DNA of 47,319 nucleotides from Corynebacterium sp. (GTDB lineage: Bacteria > Actinomycetota > Actinomycetes > Mycobacteriales > Mycobacteriaceae), in the NCBI RefSeq assembly GCF_030535495.1, contig NZ_JAUNRW010000007.1:1-47319 (forward strand), given 5' to 3'. Both the position numbers and the translations under genes were made by a program. Positions 17,919-32,098 of the stretch are shown in pieces (position 1 is the first letter of the stretch; every line of letters starts with the position of its first letter). Below the pieces are notes generated by a model. It was not told the DNA's origin, made no database searches, and saw nothing but the letters and a program-made list of their open reading frames with translations.

Positions 17919-17942
17919 TGTGGATAACTCGGGTTATCCACA
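17919..17942. promoter_or_regulatory. Pair of perfect inverted DnaA boxes / 10-base stem
   Basis: TGTGGATAA (17919-17927) and TTATCCACA (17934-17942) are two consensus DnaA boxes in inverted orientation, six bases apart. Together they form a 10-base perfect inverted repeat (TGTGGATAAC / GTTATCCACA) with a four-base loop. The element lies between the alkC stop (17966) and the yraN start (17828), in the probable promoter region of the DNA-processing operon. There is no U-tract after it, which disfavours a terminator role. Confidence 0.6.
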
Positions 17943-17965
17943 TCCCGGGGCCACCGCGGACGACG

Positions 17966-19084
17966 CTATCCGGAGTTTTCTGCTAGAAGGTGGAAGGTTA
18001 CGGTCTCACCCGGATTGCCGTTGGCTTGAGCGCTCACCGCGTGCTCCCCGGGGTGCAGCGTTCTCGTCGCGAGCTGCCGGAAGGTGCGGCGCTTGCGTAC
18101 CTCAGCCACCTCGCCGGCCGCCACCGACACCCGCCCGAGTCGGAAGGTCGCAGGACGCAGGGAACCGTCGGGGCGGCGGAAATGTATCCGATAGTCGACG
18201 ATGACGTCGCGCGCCTGCCCGGATTCGTTGGCCACGGTCACGGCGATTTCGGTGGCCTCGCCGATCCGTACGCGTTCCGGTGTCACCCGTACCGAACGCA
18301 CCATGATCGCCGGGTCACGGCCCGCCCCGAGCACTTCCAGAGCGTCGGGGTCACCCTGCTTGACCAGCGTGCGCAGGCCCTTGGTCACGATCCACCGCGT
18401 CCGCTCCGAATCCATCGCCCACCAGCGCCGCGCCGTCTCCACGGCCAGCCCGGGGTGATCCCGGGAGATGTCGTTGAGGTTGTTGGCCACGGAGGTGCGG
18501 ACGTAGAGCGACGGGTCGTCGATAAGCATGTCGAGGACCGCGATGACCGGCCGCGGATCGGCAACGAACGGGGCGTACCTGCCCGCCCACGGCAGCCGCG
18601 GCCGGATGCCCTCCGACGCCAGACGCCGCACATGGTGGCTGTCCGATTCTGCCCACGTGCGGATGGTATCCATCGTCAACTGCGGCCACCGCGCAAGGTA
18701 CGGGCGGATCGCGTACTCGCCCGTGTGGCGGCGGGTGATCTCCTCGATCGCCGCCAGCGACTCGCGCGGATGCTCCAGCCCGAACTCCTCCACGAACCGG
18801 GCCACCGGCATGAGGTACCACGACTCGGTGAACATCCCCTGGTCGTCGCGCAGCTCGGGCCCCAGGGCATCGACGAGCATGCTTATCGACGCCACATAGT
18901 CCCCACCCAGCCTCTCCCGCAGCTCCTCGGCGATCACCAGCACCCGGTCCTTGAGTTCCAGGCCCTCCACCCGCCGGTCCACGGCCCCCGCGAAATCCTC
19001 CCCGTCGAGGCGCTCCCCCACCATCGCCGCGATGCGCCGGGCGCAGTCGCCCGTGAAATGGCGCTTGAGGCTGTGGTCTTTCAT
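17966..19084 (-). CDS. alkC: AlkC-type DNA alkylation repair glycosylase with C-terminal Ig-like domain
   Basis: This is a HEAT-like-repeat alkyl-DNA glycosylase of the AlkC/AlkD superfamily (372 residues) that removes N3- or N7-alkylated purines without base flipping. Residues about 1-255 are helical repeats. The block W-AESDSHHVRRLASEGIRPR (144-163) followed by LPWAGRY is the AlkC pattern, with N-terminal MKDHSLKRHF. Residues about 262-372 (VRVTPERVRIGEATEIAVTV, then VDYRIHFRRPDGS) read as beta-sandwich/Ig-like, as in the described subset of AlkC. It follows DUF2469 with no gap. Copies of the GTCGATAAGC motif lie at 18519 and 18881, the second using a TCG-ATA-AGC reading with the rare ATA codon. 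Confidence 0.85.
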   Translation of the reverse strand: MKDHSLKRHFTGDCARRIAAMVGERLDGEDFAGAVDRRVEGLELKDRVLVIAEELRERLGGDYVASISMLVDALGPELRDDQGMFTESWYLMPVARFVEEFGLEHPRESLAAIEEITRRHTGEYAIRPYLARWPQLTMDTIRTWAESDSHHVRRLASEGIRPRLPWAGRYAPFVADPRPVIAVLDMLIDDPSLYVRTSVANNLNDISRDHPGLAVETARRWWAMDSERTRWIVTKGLRTLVKQGDPDALEVLGAGRDPAIMVRSVRVTPERVRIGEATEIAVTVANESGQARDVIVDYRIHFRRPDGSLRPATFRLGRVSVAAGEVAEVRKRRTFRQLATRTLHPGEHAVSAQANGNPGETVTFHLLAENSG

Positions 19085-19390
19085 CTATTCAGGCAGCATG
19101 AGGTCCGGCTTGTCCAGCTCCTCGATGTTGACGTCCTTGTAGGTGATCACGCGGACATAGCGCACGAAACGGGCGGCGCGGTACATGTCCCACACCCAGG
19201 CATCGGACATGCGGACCTCGTAGTAGACGTCACGCCCGTCGTTGTGCGGGATGAGCTCCACCGCATTGGCCAGGTAGAAGCGGCGTTCGGTCTCCACGAC
19301 ATAGGAGAACTGGCTGACCACGTCCCGGTACTCGCGGTACAGGGAGAGCTCCACCTCTGCCTCGTAGTTGTCGAGTTCCTCAGCGCTCAC
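19085..19390 (-). CDS. DUF2469 family protein
   Basis: This is a 101-residue conserved actinobacterial protein of unknown function. It reads [20 protein letters not shown], then [37 protein letters not shown] and [14 protein letters not shown], all near-identical in spirit to the mycobacterial protein in the same place beside rnhB. The start is the GTG at 19390, with GGAGG five bases upstream; an ATG at 19402 overlaps that ribosome site and is unlikely. It overlaps rnhB by 11 bases, so it is coupled to it. Confidence 0.92.
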   Translation of the reverse strand: MSAEELDNYEAEVELSLYREYRDVVSQFSYVVETERRFYLANAVELIPHNDGRDVYYEVRMSDAWVWDMYRAARFVRYVRVITYKDVNIEELDKPDLMLPE

Positions 19391-20009
19391 GTAAACCTCC
19401 ATGTTCCAGCCACTCGTCGTGGGCCTTGACGACGTTGGCGTAAGTGTAGCGATGCTCCGCGCACCCGCCGTGCTGCCGCACCGCAGCCATGTGTGCCTTC
19501 GTCGAGTAACCCTTGTGCGCGGCCAGTCCGTAACCGGGGTGGCGCGCGTCCATCTCCACCATGAGACGGTCGCGGGAAACCTTCGCCAGGACACTCGCCG
19601 CGGAGATGGCGCGCACGTGCGCATCCCCGCCCACCACCGGCAGATGCGGGACATCCAGGCCCGGGATCCGCCAGGCGTCGGTGAGCACGTACCCGGGGCG
19701 GACCTCGAGCTGGGCGATCGCCCGCCGCATGCCGGAGATGTTGGCGTGCTGGATACCGCGGGCGTCGATGGCCGCGGCCGAGATGCTCACCACGGACCAG
19801 GCGAGGGCGGCGTCGATAATGCGCGGGTAGAGCCGCTCCCGCCAGGCGGGAGTGAGCTTCTTGGAGTCGGTGAGTTTCTCCAGCCCCTCAATCTCACCCG
19901 GCGGGAGGATGCAGGCGGCGACGGTCAACGGGCCGCAGCAGGCCCCGCGCCCCGCCTCATCGACGCCCGCCACGGGGCCGAGGCCGCGGGCGCGCAGAAG
20001 CTCCTCCAC
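19380..20009 (-). CDS. rnhB: Ribonuclease HII
   Basis: RNase HII cuts RNA-DNA hybrids and single ribonucleotides in DNA. The 209-residue protein shows the [18 protein letters not shown] motif (two acidic active-site residues), LTDSKKL, and the third Asp in VLTDAWRI, followed by [19 protein letters not shown] and [20 protein letters not shown] 20009 overlaps the lepB TAG by one base, with AGGAG only two bases away, so initiation may depend on ribosomes terminating on lepB. The order lepB-rnhB-DUF2469 is conserved in relatives. Confidence 0.95.
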   Translation of the reverse strand: MEELLRARGLGPVAGVDEAGRGACCGPLTVAACILPPGEIEGLEKLTDSKKLTPAWRERLYPRIIDAALAWSVVSISAAAIDARGIQHANISGMRRAIAQLEVRPGYVLTDAWRIPGLDVPHLPVVGGDAHVRAISAASVLAKVSRDRLMVEMDARHPGYGLAAHKGYSTKAHMAAVRQHGGCAEHRYTYANVVKAHDEWLEHGGLRER

Positions 20010-20788
20010 TACTCCTGGATCGCGGGGTCCGCGACACCGCCGATGCGGTTGAAGGGGAAGATGATGGCCTGGACCTTGCCGCGGATGTTCTCGTCCGGGA
20101 TGGTGCCCTGGAACTCGTCGCCGATGTGCGCACGGGAGTCGGCGGAGTTGGTGCGGTTGTCGCCCATCATGAAGTAGTTGTTCTCGGGCACCGTCAGCGG
20201 GCCGAAATAGGAACCGCCGCAGGCCTCAGATCCCGTGGTCGGATCCACCGGGTAGGCCGGGGGCTCGAGGATGTAGGACTGGTCGATCGGTTGCCCGTCG
20301 ACCATCACGGCCGGGTCCCCCTCCTGGCAGGACACGGTCTGACCGCCGGTGGCGACGATACGCTTGACCAGGTCATTCTCATCGGGTGCGACAAGTCCGA
20401 CATAGGAGCCGGCATTCTGCAGCGCACGCACCACATCATTCTGGGAACGCTGCGAGACGAACCCCTGGTTCCAGGAGTCGGTGCCCTTGTACACCACCAC
20501 ATCCCCGGCCTGGGGATCACCGAAGCGGTAGCTGATCTTGTCCACGAAGATGCGGTCACCCGTGCAGCCTGCGCAACCGTGCAGGGTGGGCTCCATCGAC
20601 TGCGAGGGGATCATGTACACGCGCCCCACGAACGTCTGGATGAGGAAGATCGCCAGCAGGGTCACCGCGATGACCACCGGAATCTCGATGTACCACGGGG
20701 TGGGCTTCTTCTCTGCCTGGTCCGCCCCGCTGGCCGACGCCGCCGTGGACCCCGTCCGCTCCTCGTGGTTCTTCTCCGCATCACTCAC
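20009..20788 (-). CDS. lepB: Signal peptidase I
   Basis: LepB removes signal peptides from exported proteins at the outer face of the membrane. The 259-residue protein has a polar cytoplasmic N-terminus, one membrane helix at about 35-55 and the Ser-Lys dyad: S64 in [10 protein letters not shown] and K142 in [12 protein letters not shown]. Box E is visible as [15 protein letters not shown]. Two cysteines lie just after the catalytic Ser (HGCAGCTGD, 70-78) and could form a disulfide. The start is ATG 20788, 45 bases from the divergent ABC transporter gene. Confidence 0.95.
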   Translation of the reverse strand: MSDAEKNHEERTGSTAASASGADQAEKKPTPWYIEIPVVIAVTLLAIFLIQTFVGRVYMIPSQSMEPTLHGCAGCTGDRIFVDKISYRFGDPQAGDVVVYKGTDSWNQGFVSQRSQNDVVRALQNAGSYVGLVAPDENDLVKRIVATGGQTVSCQEGDPAVMVDGQPIDQSYILEPPAYPVDPTTGSEACGGSYFGPLTVPENNYFMMGDNRTNSADSRAHIGDEFQGTIPDENIRGKVQAIIFPFNRIGGVADPAIQE

Positions 20789-20833
20789 GGGGACCGAGCC
20801 TAGCAGCAGGCAACGGGCCTAGACTGATTCGAC

Positions 20834-22534
20834 ATGAAGTCCTCCGCGTTCCGCGCTCTGCTGGCCATGCTCGCCCACCACAAGGGTGCGTTGGCCGTGG
20901 CCGTGGTCCTCTCCCTCGTCGGATCCGCACTGGGCCTGGCGCAGCCGCTGGTGATCAACCAGCTCATCTCCACCGTCGGGCAGGGCCCCATCGCGCACCT
21001 GGCCTGGATTCTCGTGGGCCTGCTGGTGGTGTCCTCGGTGCTGGGCGCGGCGCAGTCCTATCTGCTCACCGTCACCGCGGAATCGGCGGTGAAGGCGACC
21101 CGCCACGATCTCATCGGCCAGCTCCTGCGCCTGCCCATCGCCGTCTACGACCGCCATCGCACCGGTGACCTGGTCACCCGCCTGGGGTCGGACACCACCA
21201 TCATCCGCTCCGCCTTCACCGGCGGCCTGGTCAGCGCCATCGGCGGCCTGGCCACGATGATCGGCGCCATCATCCTCATGGCCATGGTCGACGTGTTCAT
21301 GCTGGGTCTGGTCATGGCCGTGGTGTCGGTGACCCTGGTGGCGGTCATCGGTTCCTCCACCCTCATCCAGCGCTACACCAAGCGCGCCCAGGAGGCGGTC
21401 GGCGATCTCGGCGCCGGCATGGACCGCGCCCTCGTCGCGGTGCGCACCATCCGCGCGTCCGGCGCCCAGGATTCCGTCGAGGCGAACCTGCGTGCCGACG
21501 CCGACCACGCCTGGTACCAGGGAGTGCGCATCGCGCGGGTGGCGGCGCTCATCTTCCCCGCCGCCGGGCTGGCGATGCAGGGCTCCTTCCTGCTGGTCCT
21601 CGGCATCGGCGGCGCCCGCGTGGCCGCCGGGACGATCTCCGTCGCCGACCTGGTGACCTTCGTTCTCTACCTGTTCATGGTGTCCATGCCGCTGGGCTCG
21701 ATATTCGGGGCGATCACCACCATCCGCCAGGCGATGGGTGCGATCGAACGCATCGAGCAGGTCATGGACGAGGAGCCCGAGTCAACGGACGGCACGCCGG
21801 CCCGCCCCGCCCACTCCGTGCGTTTCGACGACGTCTCCTTCGCCTACTCCGACGACGCCCCCGTGCTTCACGACGTCACCGTCGACATCCCCGCCGGCAC
21901 CAAGACCGCCATCGTCGGTCCCTCCGGCTCCGGCAAGTCGACCATGCTGGCGCTCATCGAGCGCTTCTACGACCCCACCTCCGGGCGCCTCTACCTGGGA
22001 GATCAGGACATGGCGGGGCTCACGCGCTCCTCGGTGCGCGACATCGTCGGTTACGTCGAACAGGAGGCCGCCGTCCTGGCCGGCACCGTCCGCGACAACC
22101 TGCGCCTGGCCACCCCGGAGGCCACCGATGAGCAGTGCTGGTGGGCGCTCGACCAGGTCAATCTGCGCGAACGCATGGCGGAGGCCGAGGGCCTGGACAC
22201 CGTCCTCGGCGACCGCGGCCTGACCCTTTCCGGAGGTCAGCGCCAGCGCCTCGCCCTGGCCCGCATGCTGCTCATGGATTCCCCCATCCTGCTTCTCGAC
22301 GAACCCACCTCCGCCGTCGACTCCCAGAACGAGCAGCTCATCCTCGACGCCATCGACGCCTCCGCAGCCGACCGCACCCTTGTCGTCGTCGCCCACCGCC
22401 TGTCGACGGTCACCGACGCCGACCAGATCATCGTGCTTGCCGACGGCCGCGTCGTCGGCGTCGGCACCCACGCGTCACTGATGGAGTCGAGTGAGTTGTA
22501 CCGCGACCTCGCCTCGCGCCAGCTGCTGGCGTAG
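20834..22534 (+). CDS. ABC half-transporter, exporter type (permease-ATPase fusion)
   Basis: This is a 566-residue exporter with six membrane helices (about residues 10-310) fused to an ATPase domain, so it should work as a homodimer. Motifs are GPSGSGKST (Walker A, about 361-369), YVEQEAAVLAGTVRDNLRLA (Q-loop region), LSGGQRQRLALARML (signature) and ILLLDEPTSAVDS (Walker B), followed by VVVAHRLSTV (H-loop). Family members export lipids, drugs or peptides, and no substrate can be read here. It is transcribed against both neighbours and separates lepB from rplS, which are adjacent in relatives, so it is an insertion relative to that order. The CTTCTCGACG motif falls in its Walker B codons. Confidence 0.93.
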   Translation: MKSSAFRALLAMLAHHKGALAVAVVLSLVGSALGLAQPLVINQLISTVGQGPIAHLAWILVGLLVVSSVLGAAQSYLLTVTAESAVKATRHDLIGQLLRLPIAVYDRHRTGDLVTRLGSDTTIIRSAFTGGLVSAIGGLATMIGAIILMAMVDVFMLGLVMAVVSVTLVAVIGSSTLIQRYTKRAQEAVGDLGAGMDRALVAVRTIRASGAQDSVEANLRADADHAWYQGVRIARVAALIFPAAGLAMQGSFLLVLGIGGARVAAGTISVADLVTFVLYLFMVSMPLGSIFGAITTIRQAMGAIERIEQVMDEEPESTDGTPARPAHSVRFDDVSFAYSDDAPVLHDVTVDIPAGTKTAIVGPSGSGKSTMLALIERFYDPTSGRLYLGDQDMAGLTRSSVRDIVGYVEQEAAVLAGTVRDNLRLATPEATDEQCWWALDQVNLRERMAEAEGLDTVLGDRGLTLSGGQRQRLALARMLLMDSPILLLDEPTSAVDSQNEQLILDAIDASAADRTLVVVAHRLSTVTDADQIIVLADGRVVGVGTHASLMESSELYRDLASRQLLA

Positions 22535-22557
22535 CGCGCGGCTGCCCTGCTGAACGG

Positions 22558-23568
22558 TCAGCCGGCCACGTTCCAGTCCCGGACTTCCTTCCCCGCGCTC
22601 ACATTCCGGAGCCAGTAGGTGCTTTCCGGGGCCCAGCCCGCGAGCACGCTGGCGTGCTCCTCGTCGACCGGGACCGCCCGGCCGGCGGTGGTGAGGTAGC
22701 CGCGAACGGTGAGGTGCACGGCGTCGACGTGGTGGGCCATCTCCTCGTAGTCCGGCATCAGCCAGCGTCCCTTCCGGCCGGTGCACGCGTCCCAGTCGTA
22801 GCGCTTCTGGCGGGTGACCTCGAGGGGGAAGCGGCGGCACAGGTCCGCCCAGTCGTGCGGTCCGGTGATCTCGGCGACGCGCGCCCCGGCCGGTACATCG
22901 ATCCGCCGACCCCGGGCCTGTGTCCAGCCGAAGGAGTCCTCCACGAAGTGCAGACCGGCCGGTGAAGCGTCGTTAAGCAACGTGGTGCTCAGCTGCGCGT
23001 CGAACGGCGGTGTGGACCACCACTGTCCGCTGGAGGGGCGGCTGCGGCGCAGCCTCCGCTCCTCCCCGCGCACGCATGCTCCCCACTCCCGCAGTGCCCG
23101 GTCCACCGACCGCCTCACGTGTGCATGGCTGCCTTCCTCACGCCACCACCACTCCCACTGTTCATCGGCGTTGAAGGCGGTGTCGAACCACGGGATGTCC
23201 AGGTGCTTCTCCACCCGGGCGAGCGCCTCCCGCATCTCCGGGGTCGCCAGCAATCGGTCCTGCCCGGACGGAGGCTGCCAATAGGCGGCACTGTCCACGA
23301 CCTGGGCGACGACGTCGCGTACGACGTCGAAGGCGGGCTGGACCACCGGCACCTGCTCCAGCCGGGCGGCGACCTCAGCGGGACTCACCTCGGGGGCATC
23401 CTGCGGCGGCTCCGACGTGCCACCGCAGGCGGTGTAATAGCTGACCGACCTGGGCGGCTCGAAGGCACGGCATGCGTGGTGGAGGGCCCCACCGAGGTCC
23501 ACATCATCCCCGGCCAGAGCCACCTCGAGGAGAAACTGGCGGCCACGTGGGGCATCGACGAGCATCAT
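22558..23568 (-). CDS. Conserved actinobacterial protein of unknown function, Trp-rich
   Basis: This is a 336-residue soluble protein with no signal peptide or membrane helix that I recognise. It is unusually rich in Trp (clusters WEWWWREEG and QWWSTPPFD) and carries blocks that look conserved: SPAGLHFVEDSFGW, ITGPHDWADLCRRFP, MPDYEEMAHHVDAVHLTVRG and SVLAGWAPESTYWLRN. I recall similar ends in uncharacterised actinobacterial proteins but no named family. I start at the ATG pair at 23568/23565; GTG 23577 is possible and no strong ribosome site is visible. The start lies 25 bases downstream of the rplS terminator. It converges on the ABC transporter gene 24 bases away, so the two entered or are kept together. 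Confidence 0.7.
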   Translation of the reverse strand: MMLVDAPRGRQFLLEVALAGDDVDLGGALHHACRAFEPPRSVSYYTACGGTSEPPQDAPEVSPAEVAARLEQVPVVQPAFDVVRDVVAQVVDSAAYWQPPSGQDRLLATPEMREALARVEKHLDIPWFDTAFNADEQWEWWWREEGSHAHVRRSVDRALREWGACVRGEERRLRRSRPSSGQWWSTPPFDAQLSTTLLNDASPAGLHFVEDSFGWTQARGRRIDVPAGARVAEITGPHDWADLCRRFPLEVTRQKRYDWDACTGRKGRWLMPDYEEMAHHVDAVHLTVRGYLTTAGRAVPVDEEHASVLAGWAPESTYWLRNVSAGKEVRDWNVAG

Positions 23569-23584
23569 CGGACCCACGGTACGC

Positions 23585-23624
23585 CCAAAAGGACATCCCC
23601 CGCACCAGCAGGTACGGGGGATGT
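23585..23624 (-). terminator. Rho-independent terminator of rplS
   Basis: ACATCCCCCG (23593-23602) and CGGGGGATGT (23615-23624) form a perfect 10-base stem with a 12-base loop. On the minus strand the stem is followed by CCTTTTGG. It begins 12 bases beyond the rplS stop. Confidence 0.8.
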
Positions 23625-23635
23625 TCCGGTGAAGA

Positions 23636-23977
23636 CTAGCGCTTCTCCTTGATGCGGGCTGCCTTGCCGCGCAGCTCGCGCAGGTAGTACAGCTTCGCAC
23701 GGCGGACGTCACCGCGACGAACGACCTCGATGGAGGAGATGTTCGGGGAGTGGACCGGGAAGGTACGCTCCACACCGATGCCGAAGGTGACCTTGCGGAC
23801 GGTGAAGGTCTCGCGGATACCGGAGCCCTGGCGACGGATGACGACACCCTTGAACAGCTGGGTACGCTCCGTGGAGCCCTCGATGACCTTGACCTGGACG
23901 TCGAGGGTGTCACCGGCGCGGAAGGCCGGGATATCGTCGCGCAGCTGCGCGGCATCAACCTTGTCGAGAATGTTCAT
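23636..23977 (-). CDS. rplS: 50S ribosomal protein L19
   Basis: L19 sits at the 30S-50S interface. The 113-residue sequence is typical: [60 protein letters not shown] and the basic C-terminus [19 protein letters not shown] 23977 has AAGGAAC about seven bases before it. It is monocistronic, ending at a strong terminator, and is divergent from the thiamin operon. Its own promoter lies in the 150-base gap shared with thiC, where I see no clear minus-strand boxes. Confidence 0.97.
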   Translation of the reverse strand: MNILDKVDAAQLRDDIPAFRAGDTLDVQVKVIEGSTERTQLFKGVVIRRQGSGIRETFTVRKVTFGIGVERTFPVHSPNISSIEVVRRGDVRRAKLYYLRELRGKAARIKEKR

Positions 23978-24112
23978 GCGACATGTTCCTTTTCAGTTCT
24001 GGACAGAGGACCCTGGCGGCATTTTCCCTGTTGGGACGCTCGACCGGTTCGTGCCCGTGACATACAACCTGCACAGTCTCCCACACCGACCACCCCCGGG
24101 CAAAACCACGGG

Positions 24113-24121
24113 TGCTACGAT
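24113..24121 (+). promoter_or_regulatory. Probable thiC operon promoter (-10 element)
   Basis: TGCTACGAT contains TACGAT (24116-24121) preceded by an extended -10 TG. The expected start site, about 24128, falls exactly at the base of the TPP riboswitch. No matching -35 is visible in the C-rich sequence upstream, which fits an extended -10 promoter. Confidence 0.5.
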
Positions 24122-24129
24122 GACCGACG

Positions 24130-26619
<2,490 letters not shown>

Positions 26620-26623
<4 letters not shown>

Positions 26624-27666
26624 TCACCGTCGTCGGCGGCGGGCTCATCGGCCTGGCGACCGCCCTGCGCCTGGCCGACCGCGGACACGAGGTCACCCTG
26701 CAGGATCCCGCCCCCGCCTCCGGCGCCACCCACCACGCCGGCGGCATGCTGGCCCCGGTGGCCGAGGTGGTTTACCGGCAGGAGCCGCTGTTCCCGCTCA
26801 TGCTGCGCTCGGCGGAGCTGTATCCGGGGTTGATGGGGGTCGTCGATAAGCACACGGACCTGCCCACCGGATACCGCACCGAGGGCACCCTCGTGGTGGC
26901 CGCGGACCGGGCCGATGCCACGCACCTCGCGGAGCTGGCCGAGTACCAGGCCACGCACGCCATGACCGCCGAGCGGCTGCCCCTGCGGCAGGCGCGTTCG
27001 CTCGAGCCCGCGCTGAGTCCGCAGCTGGCCGGCGCCGTGCACATCCCCGGCGACCACCAGGTCAACCCGCGTCTGTTCGCCGCCGCGCTTCTCGACGCCC
27101 TGGCCAACCTCAACGTCCCCATCCTCCGGGAGCGCGCGGAGGAACTGCCCGCCGGCCCGGTCATCCTGGCCAACGGCCTCGGCGCCGGGGCCCTCCACCC
27201 CGGGCTCAAGCTGCGGCCCGTCTACGGCGACATCCTGCGCCTCGGTGTGCCCGCTCACCTGCAGCCCATGCTCACGCGCGTGGTGCGCGGCTTCGTCGAG
27301 GACCGCCCCGTCTATCTCATCCCGCGTTCCGATGACACCATCGCCGTCGGCGCCACCTCCCGCGAGGATGACCGCCCCGTTCCCCGCACCGGTGCCGTCC
27401 ACGATCTGCTGCGCGACGCCACCCGCCTGGTCCCCGGCCTGGAGGAGTGCGATTTCCTCGAGGCCACCACGGGCGCGCGCCCGGGCACCCCGGACGATCT
27501 TCCGTACCTTGGGAGGGTGAACGAGAACCTCATCGTCTCCACCGGGTATTTCCGCCACGGCATCCTGCTGACCGCACTGGCCGCCGACGTGGCCGTCCAC
27601 CTCGTGGAGGGCACGGACCCGGGGATCGACCTCGCGGCGTGCGACCCGCACCGACACAAGGAGTGA
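26620..27666 (+). CDS. thiO: Glycine oxidase ThiO (FAD dependent)
   Basis: ThiO oxidises glycine to the imine used for the thiazole ring in aerobes. The 348-residue flavoprotein starts with the FAD-binding Rossmann motif VVGGGLIGLATALRLADRGH and has the DAO-family C-terminus with ATTGARPGTPDDLPYLG and VSTGYFRHGILLTALAADV. The GTG at 26620 overlaps the thiE TGA (GTGA), so translation is coupled. Presence of thiO rather than thiH indicates the aerobic route. Confidence 0.94.
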
Positions 27667-27667
27667 C

Positions 27668-27868
27668 ATGAACCTGACCGTCAACAACGAGCCCGTCGAG
27701 ACCACCGCCACCACCCTCCTCGGCCTCGTCGAGGAGACCCTCGGCGAGCTTCCCGCCGCCGGAGTCGCCGTCGCCGTCGACGGTGACGTCGTCCCGCGTT
27801 CCGAATGGGACCGCGAACTCGCCGAGGGCCAGTCCATCGACATTCTCACCGCCGTCCAGGGAGGCTGA
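27668..27868 (+). CDS. thiS: Sulfur carrier protein ThiS
   Basis: ThiS is a ubiquitin-fold sulfur carrier of 66 residues. Its C-terminal Gly-Gly (IDILTAVQGG) is adenylated by ThiF and converted to the thiocarboxylate that donates sulfur to ThiG. The N-terminus MNLTVNNEPVETTATTLLGL is the usual beta-hairpin. It starts two bases after thiO with GGAGT upstream (AAGGAGT across the thiO stop) and is followed by thiG after three bases. Confidence 0.95.
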   Translation: MNLTVNNEPVETTATTLLGLVEETLGELPAAGVAVAVDGDVVPRSEWDRELAEGQSIDILTAVQGG

Positions 27869-28654
<786 letters not shown>

Positions 28655-29719
28655 ATGCGTGAGACAGAACTGCGCCGGGTGGCCCGCCAGCTGGCCCTGC
28701 CCGGCTTCGGGATGGACCAGCAGCAGGCGCTTGCCGACGCCCACGTCCTGGTCATCGGCGCCGGCGGCCTCGGCTGCCCCGCCATGCAGTCCCTGGCCTC
28801 CGCCGGGGTCGGGCACATCACGGTCATCGACGACGACACCGTCGACATCACCAACATCCACCGCCAGATCCTCTTCGGCGCCTCCGATGTCGGACGGGTG
28901 AAGGTGGAGGTCGCCGCCGAGCGCCTCGCCGAACTGCAGCCGGGTATCCAGGTGACCGCGCTGAACGAACGCCTGAATGTGTCCAACGCGGTGGAGCTGG
29001 TCGGCTCCGTGGACCTGGTGCTCGACGGCTCCGACTCCTTCCAGACGAAATACCTCGTGGCCGACGCCGCCGAGATCACCGGCACTCCCCTCGTGTGGGG
29101 CACCGTGCTGCGCTTCCACGGGGATGTCTGCCTGTTCAACTCCGGACCCGCCTCACGAGGCGTGGGCCTGCGCGACCTCTTCCCTGAGCAGCCGCCGGGT
29201 ATCGAGGACTGCGCCACCGCCGGCGTCCTCGGCGCCACCACCGCCGTCATCGGTGCTCTGCTGGCCACCACCGCCATCGGCTGGTTGTCCGGCCTCGAGG
29301 TAGTGCCCGGCCGGATGCTGCGCTACGACGCCTTTCCCGGTTCCACCCGCACCTTCCAGATCGCGGCCGACCCGGCTCGTGAGCTGGTCACGGAGCTGGA
29401 CGCGTCCTACGGCGACGTGGTGTGCGCGGTCGGCCCCTCCCCGCTTGCCGACGTCCGCGCCGGATCAGCCATCCTCCTCGACATCCGCGAACCCCACGAG
29501 AAGATTCTCAACGACTCTCTCGCCGAGCTGGATCCGGTGCGGCTGCCGCTGTCGGAGATCACCGGGCCGGATACCGTGCGCCACGCGCTGGGAGATGCTT
29601 CGCGCGTGGTGGTGCACTGCGCCTCCGGCGTGCGCTCGGCGAAGTTCTGCGCGCAGTACGCGGACCTCGGTTACGAGCTTATCGACCTGCCCGGCGGGAT
29701 CAACGGCCTGGGCGGGTAG
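28655..29719 (+). CDS. thiF: ThiF/MoeB-type E1 adenylyltransferase with C-terminal rhodanese domain
   Basis: This enzyme adenylates the ThiS C-terminus and, through its rhodanese domain, can pass sulfur to it. Residues about 1-245 are the E1 fold: VLVIGAGGLGCPAMQSLA, DDDTVDITNIHRQILF, LVLDGSDSFQTKYLV and the Cys in EDCATAGVLGATTAVIG. Residues about 265-354 are a rhodanese with active-site loop HCASGVRSAKF and ILLDIREPHEK. The CXXC zinc pairs of many MoeB proteins are not visible. The ATG directly abuts the thiG stop. The position in the operon favours ThiF, though it may also serve MoaD. Confidence 0.92.
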   Translation: MRETELRRVARQLALPGFGMDQQQALADAHVLVIGAGGLGCPAMQSLASAGVGHITVIDDDTVDITNIHRQILFGASDVGRVKVEVAAERLAELQPGIQVTALNERLNVSNAVELVGSVDLVLDGSDSFQTKYLVADAAEITGTPLVWGTVLRFHGDVCLFNSGPASRGVGLRDLFPEQPPGIEDCATAGVLGATTAVIGALLATTAIGWLSGLEVVPGRMLRYDAFPGSTRTFQIAADPARELVTELDASYGDVVCAVGPSPLADVRAGSAILLDIREPHEKILNDSLAELDPVRLPLSEITGPDTVRHALGDASRVVVHCASGVRSAKFCAQYADLGYELIDLPGGINGLGG

Positions 29720-29794
29720 CTGACGGCTCCCCGCTGAGTTCGTGCATCTCCCCCATGCTTGTGCATAGGAGATTTGCACAAAGGACGGGTGGGC

Positions 29795-32065
<2,271 letters not shown>

Positions 32066-32098
32066 TCGGCACAGTCTACGCGGGGCACTCCCGGCTTC

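Noticed and set aside
29760..29780. TGTGCA/TGCACA inverted repeat between thiF and tex as a terminator
   Set aside because: Only six pairs with an AT-rich nine-base loop and no T-run; too weak to call.
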